Source of the DNA: Novosphingobium sp. EMRT-2
GTDB taxonomy: Bacteria > Pseudomonadota > Alphaproteobacteria > Sphingomonadales > Sphingomonadaceae
Assembly: GCF_005145025.1 (NCBI RefSeq)
Contig: NZ_CP039695.1
Location: 372,001 to 436,000, forward strand
Reading direction: 5' to 3'
Length of the DNA: 64,000 nucleotides
The notes under the pieces were generated by a model. That model ran no database searches, had not been told where the DNA came from, and saw only the letters and a program-made list of their open reading frames with translations. Positions 55,950 through 63,953 of this stretch are shown here, in pieces. A program made the position numbers and the translations under genes. How positions within the stretch are numbered: the first letter of the stretch is position 1; every line of letters starts with the position of its first letter.

Positions 55950-56417
55950 ATGACTTTCCGATCCTGCCTGATGGCAACCTGCGTGATGTTGGCGACGGCG
56001 TGCGGCTCCGCCCCGGAACCTGAGCAAACCAAGGCGGGCAGCGCGAGTCCCGCCGCGGCAATGGCCGGTGGCACTACGCGGCCAAGCCTGAACCCCGGCC
56101 TGTGGCAGACGACATCGGACCGGGCAAAGGTGGCAGGCCCGCAGGAAAGCCGCTGCATCTCGAAGGAAGAGGCCGATCGCACTGTCAACGGCAGCGACGA
56201 ACAGATCCGCAAGGCGCTTGAGGAACAGGCGGCGAAAGATTCCTGCACGCTGAACGATGTCAGGATCAACGGTTCGACCATAGCCTTCGGCATGACATGC
56301 AGCGGCATAAAGATGTCTGTTTCGACCGACTATCGTGGCGACAGTTCGACGACGACCATGACCAGCGGCGCGATGGGAAAGATGACCACCGAAGGCGTGC
56401 GCAAGGGCGACTGCTGA
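55950..56417 (+). CDS. DUF3617-like lipoprotein
   Basis: A 155-residue protein starting at ATG 55950. The N-terminus (MTFRSCLMATCVMLATACGS) ends in a lipobox-like LATAC, so it should be a lipoprotein whose mature part starts at Cys18. The mature part shows the DUF3617 pattern: PGLWQTTSDRAK, a CISKEEAD segment, a second cysteine in DSCTLNDVRI and MTTEGVRKGDC at the end. DUF3617 proteins are abundant in sphingomonads and have no known function. It faces the regulator genes across a promoter with two inverted repeats and precedes the trimeric autotransporter by 153 bases. Confidence 0.78.
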   Translation: MTFRSCLMATCVMLATACGSAPEPEQTKAGSASPAAAMAGGTTRPSLNPGLWQTTSDRAKVAGPQESRCISKEEADRTVNGSDEQIRKALEEQAAKDSCTLNDVRINGSTIAFGMTCSGIKMSVSTDYRGDSSTTTMTSGAMGKMTTEGVRKGDC

Positions 56418-56462
56418 CCTTCGCGATAGCAGCGACACTGCGCTGATCCTTTCCTGAAACTC

Positions 56463-56491
56463 GCGGACCCCGGCGCAACGAGCGGGGCCGC
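56463..56491 (+). terminator. Strong hairpin between the lipoprotein and adhesin genes
   Basis: GCGG-A-CCCC (56463-56471) pairs with GGGG-CCGC (56484-56491), with one bulged A and a 12-base loop. No T-run follows, so it could attenuate or protect the mRNA rather than fully terminate. Confidence 0.4.
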
Positions 56492-56570
56492 TCCGGGCCG
56501 ACCGCCGCGGGCGGGCTGGCCTTCGCCGGGTCGCGTCCAAACCGAACTTCAATTGATCGAGGATTGTACG

Positions 56571-58754
56571 ATGACACACGAGTCTCTTTTGCGCGGCGCA
56601 AGCAAGGCAGCCCTGGTTGCTGCGCTGTCGCTTGGCGCTGCCACCGCCGCCTACGCCGATGCCACGCCACAGTGCAATGATGGCGCCGTTGTGCAAGCGG
56701 CTACCGAATGCGGTAGCAGTTCCACCGCGTTGGCGGAGGGCGCAACCGCCGTTGGCGTTGGTGCGATTATCGATCCCAATTCGACGCAGGGCACGGCAGT
56801 CGGCTCGTTCTCCGTTATACAGAATCGGCATGGGGTCGCACTGGGCACTGGCACTTTTGCGATGGGCTCGACGCCGGGCAGCGTCGCACTGGGCGCGTTC
56901 TCCGTTGCAAGCTCTACCATGGCAGCCGGACCGGTCATCATACAGCCGGCGGCCGGTCCGATCGGCAGCGTATCCGTCGGCTATCTGGCCCGCGCATCGG
57001 GCCTCAGCAATGTGGCGCTGGGCGGCGGTGCGCTTGTGGGTGTGCCCGACCTGTTCAACACCTTCCAGAACAGCACGGCGATCGGCGCCTTTGCGCTGGT
57101 CAGCGCCAATAATGCCGTCGCGCTGGGCCGTGGTGCCACTGTTGCCGCCGATGGTGGCCTTGCCATCGGCAATGACGTGATTGTCCGTGGCGCAGGGACC
57201 ACGCTTATCAACAGCAGGGGCACCAATTCCGCGTTGGCGACCGGGCTTAACAGTGCCTTCACCGCGGATCGCAGCGTAACCATCGGGTCAGAAAGCTTCA
57301 CCGCCAAGGCGAACTCGATTGCCATCGGCGTTTCGGCCGCGGTCAACGCGGGCGATGGAACGGGACAGTTGCCTGTCCGCCTGCCCGAAAATGAGCCGGC
57401 CGGGAATGTCGTGATCGGTGCATTGTCCACCTCCAATGGCGACAACAATCTCGTGCTCGGCAATTATGCCGCTGCATCTGGCCGCTATGACGCTGCCGGG
57501 AACACGCTCCCGATCGTGAACTATGCAACGGCGGTCGGCACCGGCGCGACTGTCGAGGCCACGCGCGGCACGGCGCTAGGGCATGGCGCGCTGGTCACTA
57601 CCGCCAATTCGGTCGCCATTGGGGCCGGTTCGGTGGCCAACGAGGAAGGCACCGTCTCCTTCGGCACCATCGGCAACGAGCGCCGCCTGACGAACGTGTC
57701 CGCCGGGCTTGCCGAAACCGATGCCGTCAATCTGGGCCAGCTCAATGCCCTGCAGGCGAATTTCTATATCACCGCCATCGCCGCCCAGCAGCAGATCAAC
57801 AATGCGCTTTCGCGCACGGATTACATCGCGGTCAACTCGGGCGAAGGGTCGGTCCGGCCCCGCGCAACCGGGCGCAATGCCTTGGCGATCGGATCGGGTG
57901 CAGTGGCCGACAGCGACGCCGCAGTGGCCATGGGCGAAGGCGCGCAGGCAACCGAGGGCAAGGCCGTGTCGATCGGCGCGGGCAATGTCGCCGCGGGCAA
58001 TGGTGCAGTCGCGATCGGCGATCCGAACCTTGCCACGGGAACCGGCGCGGTCGCCATTGGCAAGGACAATACCACGACCGGCGATGGAGCCGTGGCGCTT
58101 GGCAATGCTTCCACTGCAAGCGGCGCTGGCGGGGTCGCCATCGGCAACCAGGCCAATGCCGGAGATTCATCCATCGCCATCGGCAACGGTGCCGAGGCAG
58201 GCCTGGCGGGCAGCGTGGCGATCGGCAATGGCGCGCAGGCAAGCCGTGAAAACGAGGTGGCGCTGGGCAATTCCAGTTCGACCTACACGTTCGCCGGGCT
58301 CGCCCGTGGTGGCGAAGGCCCGCCTGCGCCGCCAAAGTTCACCGAGGTGGATGCGCAGGGGCGCGTTACCAGTTCGTCGGTCGGCCCGCAGGACATCGTC
58401 AACCTTCAGGGCCAGCTGGCCACGCTGGCTGCGCAGACGACGGGCATCTCTAACCGGGTCGATGCTCTGGCGGGCCGTGTCGACGGCATCGATTCGCGCA
58501 CGACCGCTCTCGAACGCCAAGCCCGCCAAGCCAATGGCGGGATCGCCGCCGCCATGGCCATCGGCAACGCGTTCCTGCCCGAAGGGCAAAGCGTCGCCAT
58601 CTCGTTCAATCTCGCTACCTATCGCGGCGAACAGGGCTTTTCCGGTGCCGTGGTCGCGCGGGTGAACGACCATGTCTGGGTCAGCGGAGGCTTTGCCGGA
58701 TCGACAATCCGGGGATCGGCGGGCGGGCGCGCCGGGATCACCTTCGGCTGGTAA
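56571..58754 (+). CDS. YadA-type trimeric autotransporter adhesin
   Basis: A 727-residue trimeric autotransporter (type Vc secretion). ATG 56571 gives a Sec signal ending near AYADA. The passenger is mostly YadA-head-type beta-roll: dozens of small-residue strands of the form AVA(I/L)G, sparse at first, then a tight array of about ten 14-residue repeats at residues about 440-575 (examples: GAVAIGKDNTTTGDGAVALG, GSVAIGNGAQASRENEVALG). A short coiled-coil stalk (about 615-655) leads to the four-strand YadA anchor ending ...GRAGITFGW. Three chains would form the outer-membrane pore. It is complete, with no frameshift. The stalk is unusually short. Confidence 0.93.
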   Translation: MTHESLLRGASKAALVAALSLGAATAAYADATPQCNDGAVVQAATECGSSSTALAEGATAVGVGAIIDPNSTQGTAVGSFSVIQNRHGVALGTGTFAMGSTPGSVALGAFSVASSTMAAGPVIIQPAAGPIGSVSVGYLARASGLSNVALGGGALVGVPDLFNTFQNSTAIGAFALVSANNAVALGRGATVAADGGLAIGNDVIVRGAGTTLINSRGTNSALATGLNSAFTADRSVTIGSESFTAKANSIAIGVSAAVNAGDGTGQLPVRLPENEPAGNVVIGALSTSNGDNNLVLGNYAAASGRYDAAGNTLPIVNYATAVGTGATVEATRGTALGHGALVTTANSVAIGAGSVANEEGTVSFGTIGNERRLTNVSAGLAETDAVNLGQLNALQANFYITAIAAQQQINNALSRTDYIAVNSGEGSVRPRATGRNALAIGSGAVADSDAAVAMGEGAQATEGKAVSIGAGNVAAGNGAVAIGDPNLATGTGAVAIGKDNTTTGDGAVALGNASTASGAGGVAIGNQANAGDSSIAIGNGAEAGLAGSVAIGNGAQASRENEVALGNSSSTYTFAGLARGGEGPPAPPKFTEVDAQGRVTSSSVGPQDIVNLQGQLATLAAQTTGISNRVDALAGRVDGIDSRTTALERQARQANGGIAAAMAIGNAFLPEGQSVAISFNLATYRGEQGFSGAVVARVNDHVWVSGGFAGSTIRGSAGGRAGITFGW

Positions 58755-58817
58755 CGGGATGGCCCGGGGCAGCGCACACTGTCCCGGGCCATGCCGATCC
58801 TGAAAGAGGCAAGAGAC

Positions 58818-59279
58818 ATGGCTTCTTCAATCTCCCTTGCGGCGATCTGCCTGATCCTGACCAATGCTGTCGGGGCCGTCACTGCGGCGCGCCTGCTACC
58901 ACCGGATACATCGCAACCAATCACCATCCGCGCATCGTGCACGGGCGGGCTGGTTCCGCTCGAACGTGATATCACCGTGTCCACTGCGGGAACCGTCGTG
59001 GCGCGCGTGGCCGGGCGCGTTTCGACGGGCCGGATCGAACCGCAGGAGGTGCGAGCGCTGTCTGCGCGCATGGATGCGAGCGGGTTCGATGCGGTCACGG
59101 CTCCGGTGCGACCTTCCATGCCGCGGGCCGATGCCCGCCTTTGCGCCCTGGTGCGAACTTCAAGGACCGGAACGCAGAGCATTGCGATGTCGCGCAAGAC
59201 ACCGGTCGGACTGCGCCGGGTGCTGGACGATCTGCTGCGCATCAAGGTGCAGCCAGAACCCTCAGGTGTCGGACGATGA
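58818..59279 (+). CDS. Exported hypothetical protein downstream of the adhesin
   Basis: A 153-residue protein starting at ATG 58818 behind a strong purine-rich site (AAGAGGCAAGAG); an in-frame ATG at 58791 lacks one. The first 25 residues are a Sec signal. The mature part has two cysteines (IRASCTGG and DARLCALV) and a central RIEPQEVRALSARMDASGFD helix. I recognise no family. It follows the adhesin by 63 bases and overlaps the next gene by 4 bases (ATGA), so it is a member of the same transcript. Confidence 0.75.
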   Translation: MASSISLAAICLILTNAVGAVTAARLLPPDTSQPITIRASCTGGLVPLERDITVSTAGTVVARVAGRVSTGRIEPQEVRALSARMDASGFDAVTAPVRPSMPRADARLCALVRTSRTGTQSIAMSRKTPVGLRRVLDDLLRIKVQPEPSGVGR

Positions 59280-59917
59280 GCGGAACCCCACACCTGCCCA
59301 CACGGCGATTGCGCCCTGCCTCGAAAACCCTGATTGCTGGCGCGCTCGGCCTGACCACTCTCACGGCGGGACCGACAGCGCTGGCCGCGCCCCGCTTTCC
59401 CACCGCGGCGCAGGTGAACCGGGCGATGGCGCGCAGCGACGACTATAGGGGGACGTCTGTCGGCCGCATGGCCGGATGTTTCCCGTTGATCTCCGAAGAG
59501 GGCGCGCAAGGCCCTGCCGGGCGCTCATGGTACTGTGCAGCTCAAGGGTCACCAGTGCCGGCGGGGGCTGCATTCCTCGAATTCGCCATTCGCCGGGCAG
59601 GGCGGACCGGCCCCTGGGCCATGGTGGTGGGCGAACTGGGCGCGGCCTGCCCACCGGGGGCAGCGATCAGACAGGAAGGCCTGCGCGCCATGTCCCGGCG
59701 CGGGGTGACCGGCCTGTTCACCGACAAGGGGCCGTTCCTGGGTGACCTTGGCGAGGAACCTAGCGGGCGGGCCATAGTCGCTTGTCCCTATCTCGGCAGG
59801 CTGGGGGCAAACCACTTCCAGATCACGCTGCGCTTCACCTTCGATGGCACAGACTACCGCCGCGTGGGCGCGGTCACCGAAGAGGTGTTCGACAGCAACG
59901 GAAACCCCGTCCCATGA
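59276..59917 (+). CDS. Exported hypothetical protein, 213 residues
   Basis: A 213-residue protein starting at ATG 59276, overlapping the previous stop. It has an unusually long, Arg-rich N-region (LPTRRLRPASK) before a signal core (LIAGALGLTTLTAG), with cleavage near ALA-APR. The mature part contains four cysteines (in GCFPLI, WYCAAQG, AACPPG and VACPYLG), suggesting disulfide-stabilised folding in the periplasm, and ends FDSNGNPVP. No family recognised. The frame is open upstream to 59141, which would overlap the preceding gene wholly. It is 74 bases before the next gene. Confidence 0.75.
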   Translation: MSGTPHLPTRRLRPASKTLIAGALGLTTLTAGPTALAAPRFPTAAQVNRAMARSDDYRGTSVGRMAGCFPLISEEGAQGPAGRSWYCAAQGSPVPAGAAFLEFAIRRAGRTGPWAMVVGELGAACPPGAAIRQEGLRAMSRRGVTGLFTDKGPFLGDLGEEPSGRAIVACPYLGRLGANHFQITLRFTFDGTDYRRVGAVTEEVFDSNGNPVP

Positions 59918-59991
59918 CGGGCGGCCTCCGGCGCCCATCCCGCCCGCCCCTGCCATGCAGCCATCCCACTTTCCGTCAGAAGGGAACCTCC

Positions 59992-60984
59992 ATGAAACGA
60001 CTATCCGCCCTCAGCCTCGTCCTTGCCAGCCTCACCCTGTTCGAACCGATTACCGCTGCCGCGCAGGTAGGGCCGCTTGCCAGGCGCGGACCAGCTACCC
60101 CCACCGCAATCCCGCCAAGCCTTGCCCCAAACATCCGCCGGGTGCGCACGGATCGGCCGGATAGTCGCCAGCCACTGCGCGAAGAAGCTGCCGCCCTGCG
60201 AAGCATGGGGCCGGTGCCGGGTCCGATCTGCGAGGATTGCGTGACCACTATCAATGGCCGGACCATCGCCAATGTGACTTTCACCCCAAGCGCGGCCGAC
60301 ATCCCGGCAATTTACACCATCACCGGCAACGGCTTTGGCGATGTGCCAGGCGGGGTGTTCCTGACCGGACCGTTCAAGACCCGCCCGGAACTGCGCGTCG
60401 AAAGCTGGAACAACCGCCAGATCAAGGTCTACTTTCCCCAGGGCCTGCGCGGCGAACCTGATCTTCAGGGCGTGGGCCTTACGGTTCGCCTGAAGAGCGG
60501 CAAGCTTATCTCCACGCCGATGACCGCGCGCTTCCTGGCCGCGCGCGAGGAACAGGTGATCGACTTTGCCGGCATCCCTCAAAAATCTGTCCGCTGGCAA
60601 AGCAACACTTCGCTGACGATGACGATTGAAGATGGTGGCCTCAGGTTTTCGGGCGTGAATGTCGGGGATTCGGTGAAGACCGGCTACACCGACCGGATCG
60701 TGCTGAACTTCCTGGCCAGTGGCTTTGCCGCGACGTCCTTCTCGGTCGGCTTCTGTCGGCAGGATACTGGCGATGGCGCTGCCTATGGAGGCGCGGGAGG
60801 CCGTTACCTCTATGGCCGCTACGATGCGCGCTGGGATGGCGACGATATCGTGATCGACCGCGCCATGTGGCACACCCATCGGTCACGCAATCTGCTGATT
60901 CCCGAGGACGACGCTTTCCTGTCCTGCTTCCGCGATCTGCGCATCACCGTCGAAGGCCCTGCCGGGCTGAAGCCGGTTCGCTGA
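59992..60984 (+). CDS. Exported protein with IPT/TIG-like beta-domain
   Basis: A 330-residue exported protein from ATG 59992 (AAGGGAAC site upstream); the signal ends near AAAQ. A Pro-rich region covers about 30-75, then CEDC (a CxxC pair), then a stretch like an IPT/TIG domain: YTITGNGFGDVPGGVFLTGP and VESWNNRQIKVYFPQGLRG. The C-terminal half has FCRQDTGDG, LSCFRDLRITVEGPAGL and no obvious active site. It resembles the next gene in strand order and in the final VEGP-G--P motif, so the two are probably paralogues. Function unknown; a surface-binding or structural partner of the adhesin is possible. Confidence 0.72.
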   Translation: MKRLSALSLVLASLTLFEPITAAAQVGPLARRGPATPTAIPPSLAPNIRRVRTDRPDSRQPLREEAAALRSMGPVPGPICEDCVTTINGRTIANVTFTPSAADIPAIYTITGNGFGDVPGGVFLTGPFKTRPELRVESWNNRQIKVYFPQGLRGEPDLQGVGLTVRLKSGKLISTPMTARFLAAREEQVIDFAGIPQKSVRWQSNTSLTMTIEDGGLRFSGVNVGDSVKTGYTDRIVLNFLASGFAATSFSVGFCRQDTGDGAAYGGAGGRYLYGRYDARWDGDDIVIDRAMWHTHRSRNLLIPEDDAFLSCFRDLRITVEGPAGLKPVR

Positions 60985-60996
60985 GGGAGACGATCC

Positions 60997-61938
60997 ATGC
61001 GCTATCCAGCCGCTTCCACCGCTCGCCTTGCCGGTCTGGCATTTCTGGCCATGACCGCGTCCAACACTGCATCTGCCCAGCCTGCCCCCCGACGCGCGTT
61101 GGAAAGACCCCCCGTCCAGACCGCTCCGGCGCTCGATCAGGGCAGCCAGCAAGACTTGAAGGGGCTGCTCATCAACAACGGAACTTTCCCAGAGTACCGC
61201 ACCGGCATCAATCTCGACATTCGCCACGAAGCCATCAGGGAGAGCGGCCCGCGTGTACGCGTGCAGCTCTATCTGCCGCTGGATAACCTGAGGGTCCTGA
61301 TCGCGCCGCAGGCGCAGCTTGACGGCAGGCTGATCGCGCATCTGCCAGCCGATCTCTACGCCCGTTCGGGAAAAGCCGAACTGACCGTGATCGTCGGCGA
61401 CACCACGCTGCGCAATACCACCGGGCGGTTCGTCGCCGAGATCGTGCCTGTGCACGCCGACAAGATCCTCCCGTTCACCACGGTCCGCTGCACAGTGATG
61501 TGCGTCAGCTGGCCCGCGTCGAAGGATCTTCCAGCCAAGTGGGTGAGCACGACGAAGATCCACGACCAGTTCGAACATACCGCGCCAACCGGCGAGGAAG
61601 TGGGCGGCAAATGGTCGGTCGGGCAGACAACCTATCACCTCACCTCGCGGCGCCTGAAGGATCAGTTCCGGTTCACGCGGGTTCGCATGTTCTCGCCCAC
61701 AATGTCGGGCGGGTGCCCGGCCAACATCAGGGAGAATGTCTGGGTCTATCCGGGCCAGCCCCTGCCGCAAGCTGATGATTACAGCGGTCTGCACGAACTC
61801 GATGTCTACGCCCGCGCCAATGTCGTCCACTGTCGCGCGCGCGGCAAGAACAACTTCGATGCGACCCATTTCGTGTTTGCGGACATGGTTGTCGAAGTCG
61901 ATGTCGAAGGTCCGAAAGGGGTGGACCCGTGGCAATAG
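60997..61938 (+). CDS. Exported protein, probable paralogue of the preceding gene
   Basis: A 313-residue exported protein; signal core LAGLAFLAMTASNTASAQ at residues about 11-28. A linker of about 30 residues leads to a beta-rich domain (VRVQLYLPLDNLRVLIAPQA, AELTVIVGDTTLRNTTGRFV). Cysteines lie at VRCTVMC, SGGCPAN and VVHCRARG. The end MVVEVDVEGPKGVDPWQ matches the end ITVEGPAGLKPVR of the upstream protein, and LTV...T..RF-A.....I-F also aligns. It starts 12 bases after that gene and overlaps the next by 10 bases. Function unknown. Confidence 0.72.
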   Translation: MRYPAASTARLAGLAFLAMTASNTASAQPAPRRALERPPVQTAPALDQGSQQDLKGLLINNGTFPEYRTGINLDIRHEAIRESGPRVRVQLYLPLDNLRVLIAPQAQLDGRLIAHLPADLYARSGKAELTVIVGDTTLRNTTGRFVAEIVPVHADKILPFTTVRCTVMCVSWPASKDLPAKWVSTTKIHDQFEHTAPTGEEVGGKWSVGQTTYHLTSRRLKDQFRFTRVRMFSPTMSGGCPANIRENVWVYPGQPLPQADDYSGLHELDVYARANVVHCRARGKNNFDATHFVFADMVVEVDVEGPKGVDPWQ

Positions 61939-62432
61939 CCCGATGGCCGCTGCTCGCCCTCTTCGCCGCGTGTGCCTGCACGGCCAGGGGCCGGCACGCT
62001 GCAAACGGCCACGATGGCGTGCCGGTCCGGCCCGGCCTGTGGAGTGTCGTTGCCCTGACCGACGACGGGGAAGACCCGGCAAGCCGCACCGAAGCCTGCC
62101 TTGCCGAACAGACCTGGTTCGCGATGGCTGCGCTGACCTCCGGCTCGCGCGAGATGGGCTGCGAACCGCTCGAAGCCATGTTGCCACGCGGGCCGGGCGC
62201 ACCGGTAACCGGTGCCCGTGAAGTGTGCCGACAAGGCAGTAAGACCGTAGTCCGCACCGTGTCGCTTGATGGCGTCCGTCCGGCGGGTCAGCCGCTCGTG
62301 GCTTTCGACGAAGTGACCCGCCTGCGTGTCGAAGGTCAGCCTGGCGAGGAGATCAGCCGCACACGCCATGTCTGGCTGGGAGCTTGTCCGGGTCCGAGCG
62401 GCGAGCTTCTCGGACTTAAGGCGGAGCGATGA
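61929..62432 (+). CDS. Putative lipoprotein, DUF3617-like
   Basis: A 167-residue protein starting at GTG 61929, inside the 3' end of the preceding gene. The N-terminus (PLLALFAACACTARG) offers a lipobox-like LFAAC. The mature part has VRPGLWSVVALTDDGEDPAS, a cysteine in TEACLAEQ, one in EMGCEPL, one in REVCRQGS and one in LGACPGP; the GLW start and cysteine layout resemble DUF3617, the family seen at the front of this cluster. Assignment is tentative. It overlaps the next gene by 4 bases. Confidence 0.7.
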   Translation: MAIARWPLLALFAACACTARGRHAANGHDGVPVRPGLWSVVALTDDGEDPASRTEACLAEQTWFAMAALTSGSREMGCEPLEAMLPRGPGAPVTGAREVCRQGSKTVVRTVSLDGVRPAGQPLVAFDEVTRLRVEGQPGEEISRTRHVWLGACPGPSGELLGLKAER

Positions 62433-62875
62433 ACTTGGGCTTCGATCGCACTTTCACCCTGGGAAAGACGAATAGAATGACGAACGGAGATGGCTTTCAG
62501 CCTCATGATGCGCAGCAGCTTCGCCTGAAGCTGCGCAGGCTCTGGAAGCCTTTCATCGCACTCGCCATTGTTGTTGCGGCTGGCCACGTCGTGTCATTTA
62601 GCCTTGCAGAGCGCTATCTTCGCCCAGCCTGCGCTGCCGCTGCGGAACAAAGGCACTGGCAAAACGACGGCTACCGGCTTCCAGGCCCGGTCAAAGCGCG
62701 CGGCCCGCGACGTAGCTATTGCATCATGCGCGATGCCCAAGGCAGCGTGCACCTGCTTTCGGCAAACCGTGTGGCGATTTTCGCAATTGTCTTCGATCCT
62801 TGGTTGGTGAGCGTCGTCGTTGGCGTGCTCGCCGCTATCATTCTAGTTCGAAGAGATCGGCAGTCACCCAGCTGA
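62429..62875 (+). CDS. Hypothetical inner-membrane protein with two TM helices
   Basis: A 148-residue protein starting at ATG 62429 (ATGA overlap). A cytosolic N-tail of about 40 residues is followed by a TM helix (FIALAIVVAAGHVVSF), a loop with two cysteines (RPACAAA and SYCIMRD) and a second TM helix (WLVSVVVGVLAAIILV) ending in an Arg/Asp tail. Both ends would be cytosolic and the loop of about 60 residues periplasmic. It closes the run of cluster genes and is less GC-rich than they are. A hairpin with T-rich flank follows. No family recognised. Confidence 0.68.
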   Translation: MNLGFDRTFTLGKTNRMTNGDGFQPHDAQQLRLKLRRLWKPFIALAIVVAAGHVVSFSLAERYLRPACAAAAEQRHWQNDGYRLPGPVKARGPRRSYCIMRDAQGSVHLLSANRVAIFAIVFDPWLVSVVVGVLAAIILVRRDRQSPS

Positions 62876-63403
62876 GTAAAATTCGCACTGACGTGCTCGG
62901 CTCGGTCTGCAATGGCAGCGTTTGCAATACAGTGTTGCTTACGGCGTGGTCATTACATCCGAGTATCAGCCTGACTTTTTAGGCAGTAAGACTCTGACAG
63001 CAAAGTATGAAGGAAGGGCAACAATCAAGCTGCCCTCTTTTATGGATTGAAAGCGCGCCGCGGGTGATCAGAACTCCCCAGGCACCCCGGCACGGCCGGT
63101 AAACATACGTCTGCCTGCGTCGAGCGCGCCTGCTGCCACAACGTATGGATTGTCCGTGTCCATGCGATGCGCCAGCGATACGCGCGAACCCACCTGCCGG
63201 CGATAGACCGATATGCCTGCTGTATGCACTGCGCACCATGAATGGCAGGTCCCGACGTAACTTGCCGTTCCTACGCGGGTTGGCGAACAACGGCTTTGTC
63301 CCAAGATCGGTCGATCGCGATATCCCACTAGCTTCGCAAAAGAACGGCAGCTTCCCAGCAGCGATTCCCGGCAATCGAAAATCGCCTTTATTGGCACGCC
63401 CCC
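62876..63403. other. 528-base gene-free stretch after the adhesin cluster
   Basis: I find no convincing gene. The part at 62,880-63,060 is AT-richer and includes a terminator. A 109-codon open frame on the - strand (63,068-63,397) has no recognisable product, no good ribosome site and atypical composition, and may be chance or a gene relic. This stretch separates the accessory cluster from the EF-hand gene. Confidence 0.5.
63015..63041 (+). terminator. Probable terminator closing the adhesin cluster
   Basis: AGGGCA (63015-63020) pairs with TGCCCT (63031-63036) around a 10-base loop, followed by CTTTT. It lies about 140 bases after the last cluster gene. The stem is only 6 bp, so strength is moderate. 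Confidence 0.5.
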
Positions 63404-63871
63404 TCACCTGCACGCGCAATCCTGTCTTTTCTTCACCTTCGGCTTCGTCGTCGCGAATTCCGTGCGGGTGAGGGACTGGTCGCCGTTGGCGTCGGCAGTC
63501 TTGAAGCGGTCGGCGGTCTTGACCGCCCATTCCTCGAAGCTGAGCAGGTTGTTGCCGTCCACGTCGAGCTTGCGGAAATCGCGGACGCGCGGGGCCAGCA
63601 TCTCGTTGCGGGTGATGCGGCCGTCGCGGTCGCGGTCGAGGCGGTCGAAGCGCTGCTGTTCGCGGGTCTGCTCGCTCGCCTGCGGCAGCGCGGGGCCTTG
63701 CAGCCCTTCCCCGTCGGCATCGGGCAATTCGTCCGCCTCGGCCGTGGGCGTATCGAGCGCGAGCCGGGGCGCAGGCGGCGCGCCAGCTTGGGTCGCGCGG
63801 CCTTGCCACCAGAACAGGCCGGCGGCCACCAGCAACAAGGCTCCCAGGGCACCCAGCACGATCCGGTTCAC
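63404..63871 (-). CDS. Membrane-anchored EF-hand calcium-binding protein
   Basis: A 155-residue protein starting at GTG 63871. An N-terminal hydrophobic anchor or signal (LGALGALLLVAAGLFWWQG) is followed by an Ala/Pro/Glu-rich spacer and three EF-hand loops: DRDRDGRITRNE, DVDGNNLLSFEE and DANGDQSLTRTE, each with acidic or Asn residues at positions 1, 3, 5 and Glu at 12. It should bind calcium outside the cytosol. The C-terminus is a short Lys-rich tail with two cysteines. It reads away from a gene on the same strand that begins beyond the window edge. Confidence 0.85.
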   Translation of the reverse strand: MNRIVLGALGALLLVAAGLFWWQGRATQAGAPPAPRLALDTPTAEADELPDADGEGLQGPALPQASEQTREQQRFDRLDRDRDGRITRNEMLAPRVRDFRKLDVDGNNLLSFEEWAVKTADRFKTADANGDQSLTRTEFATTKPKVKKRQDCACR

Positions 63872-63953
63872 CGCGCGCTTCCTCCGATCCGGACGAAGCT
63901 ATCGCGCGGGCGGCCCGTGCGGCAGGGCGAGTTGGGACCGATTTGGCGGGGAG

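Noticed and set aside
57860..58300. Near-identical short repeats that look like a CRISPR array
   Set aside because: They are in-frame 42-base units encoding YadA-head repeats, with varied third positions and no spacers.
63068..63397. A 109-codon - strand gene between the adhesin cluster and the EF-hand gene
   Set aside because: No ribosome site, no recognisable motif, and mixed composition; could be chance or a relic.
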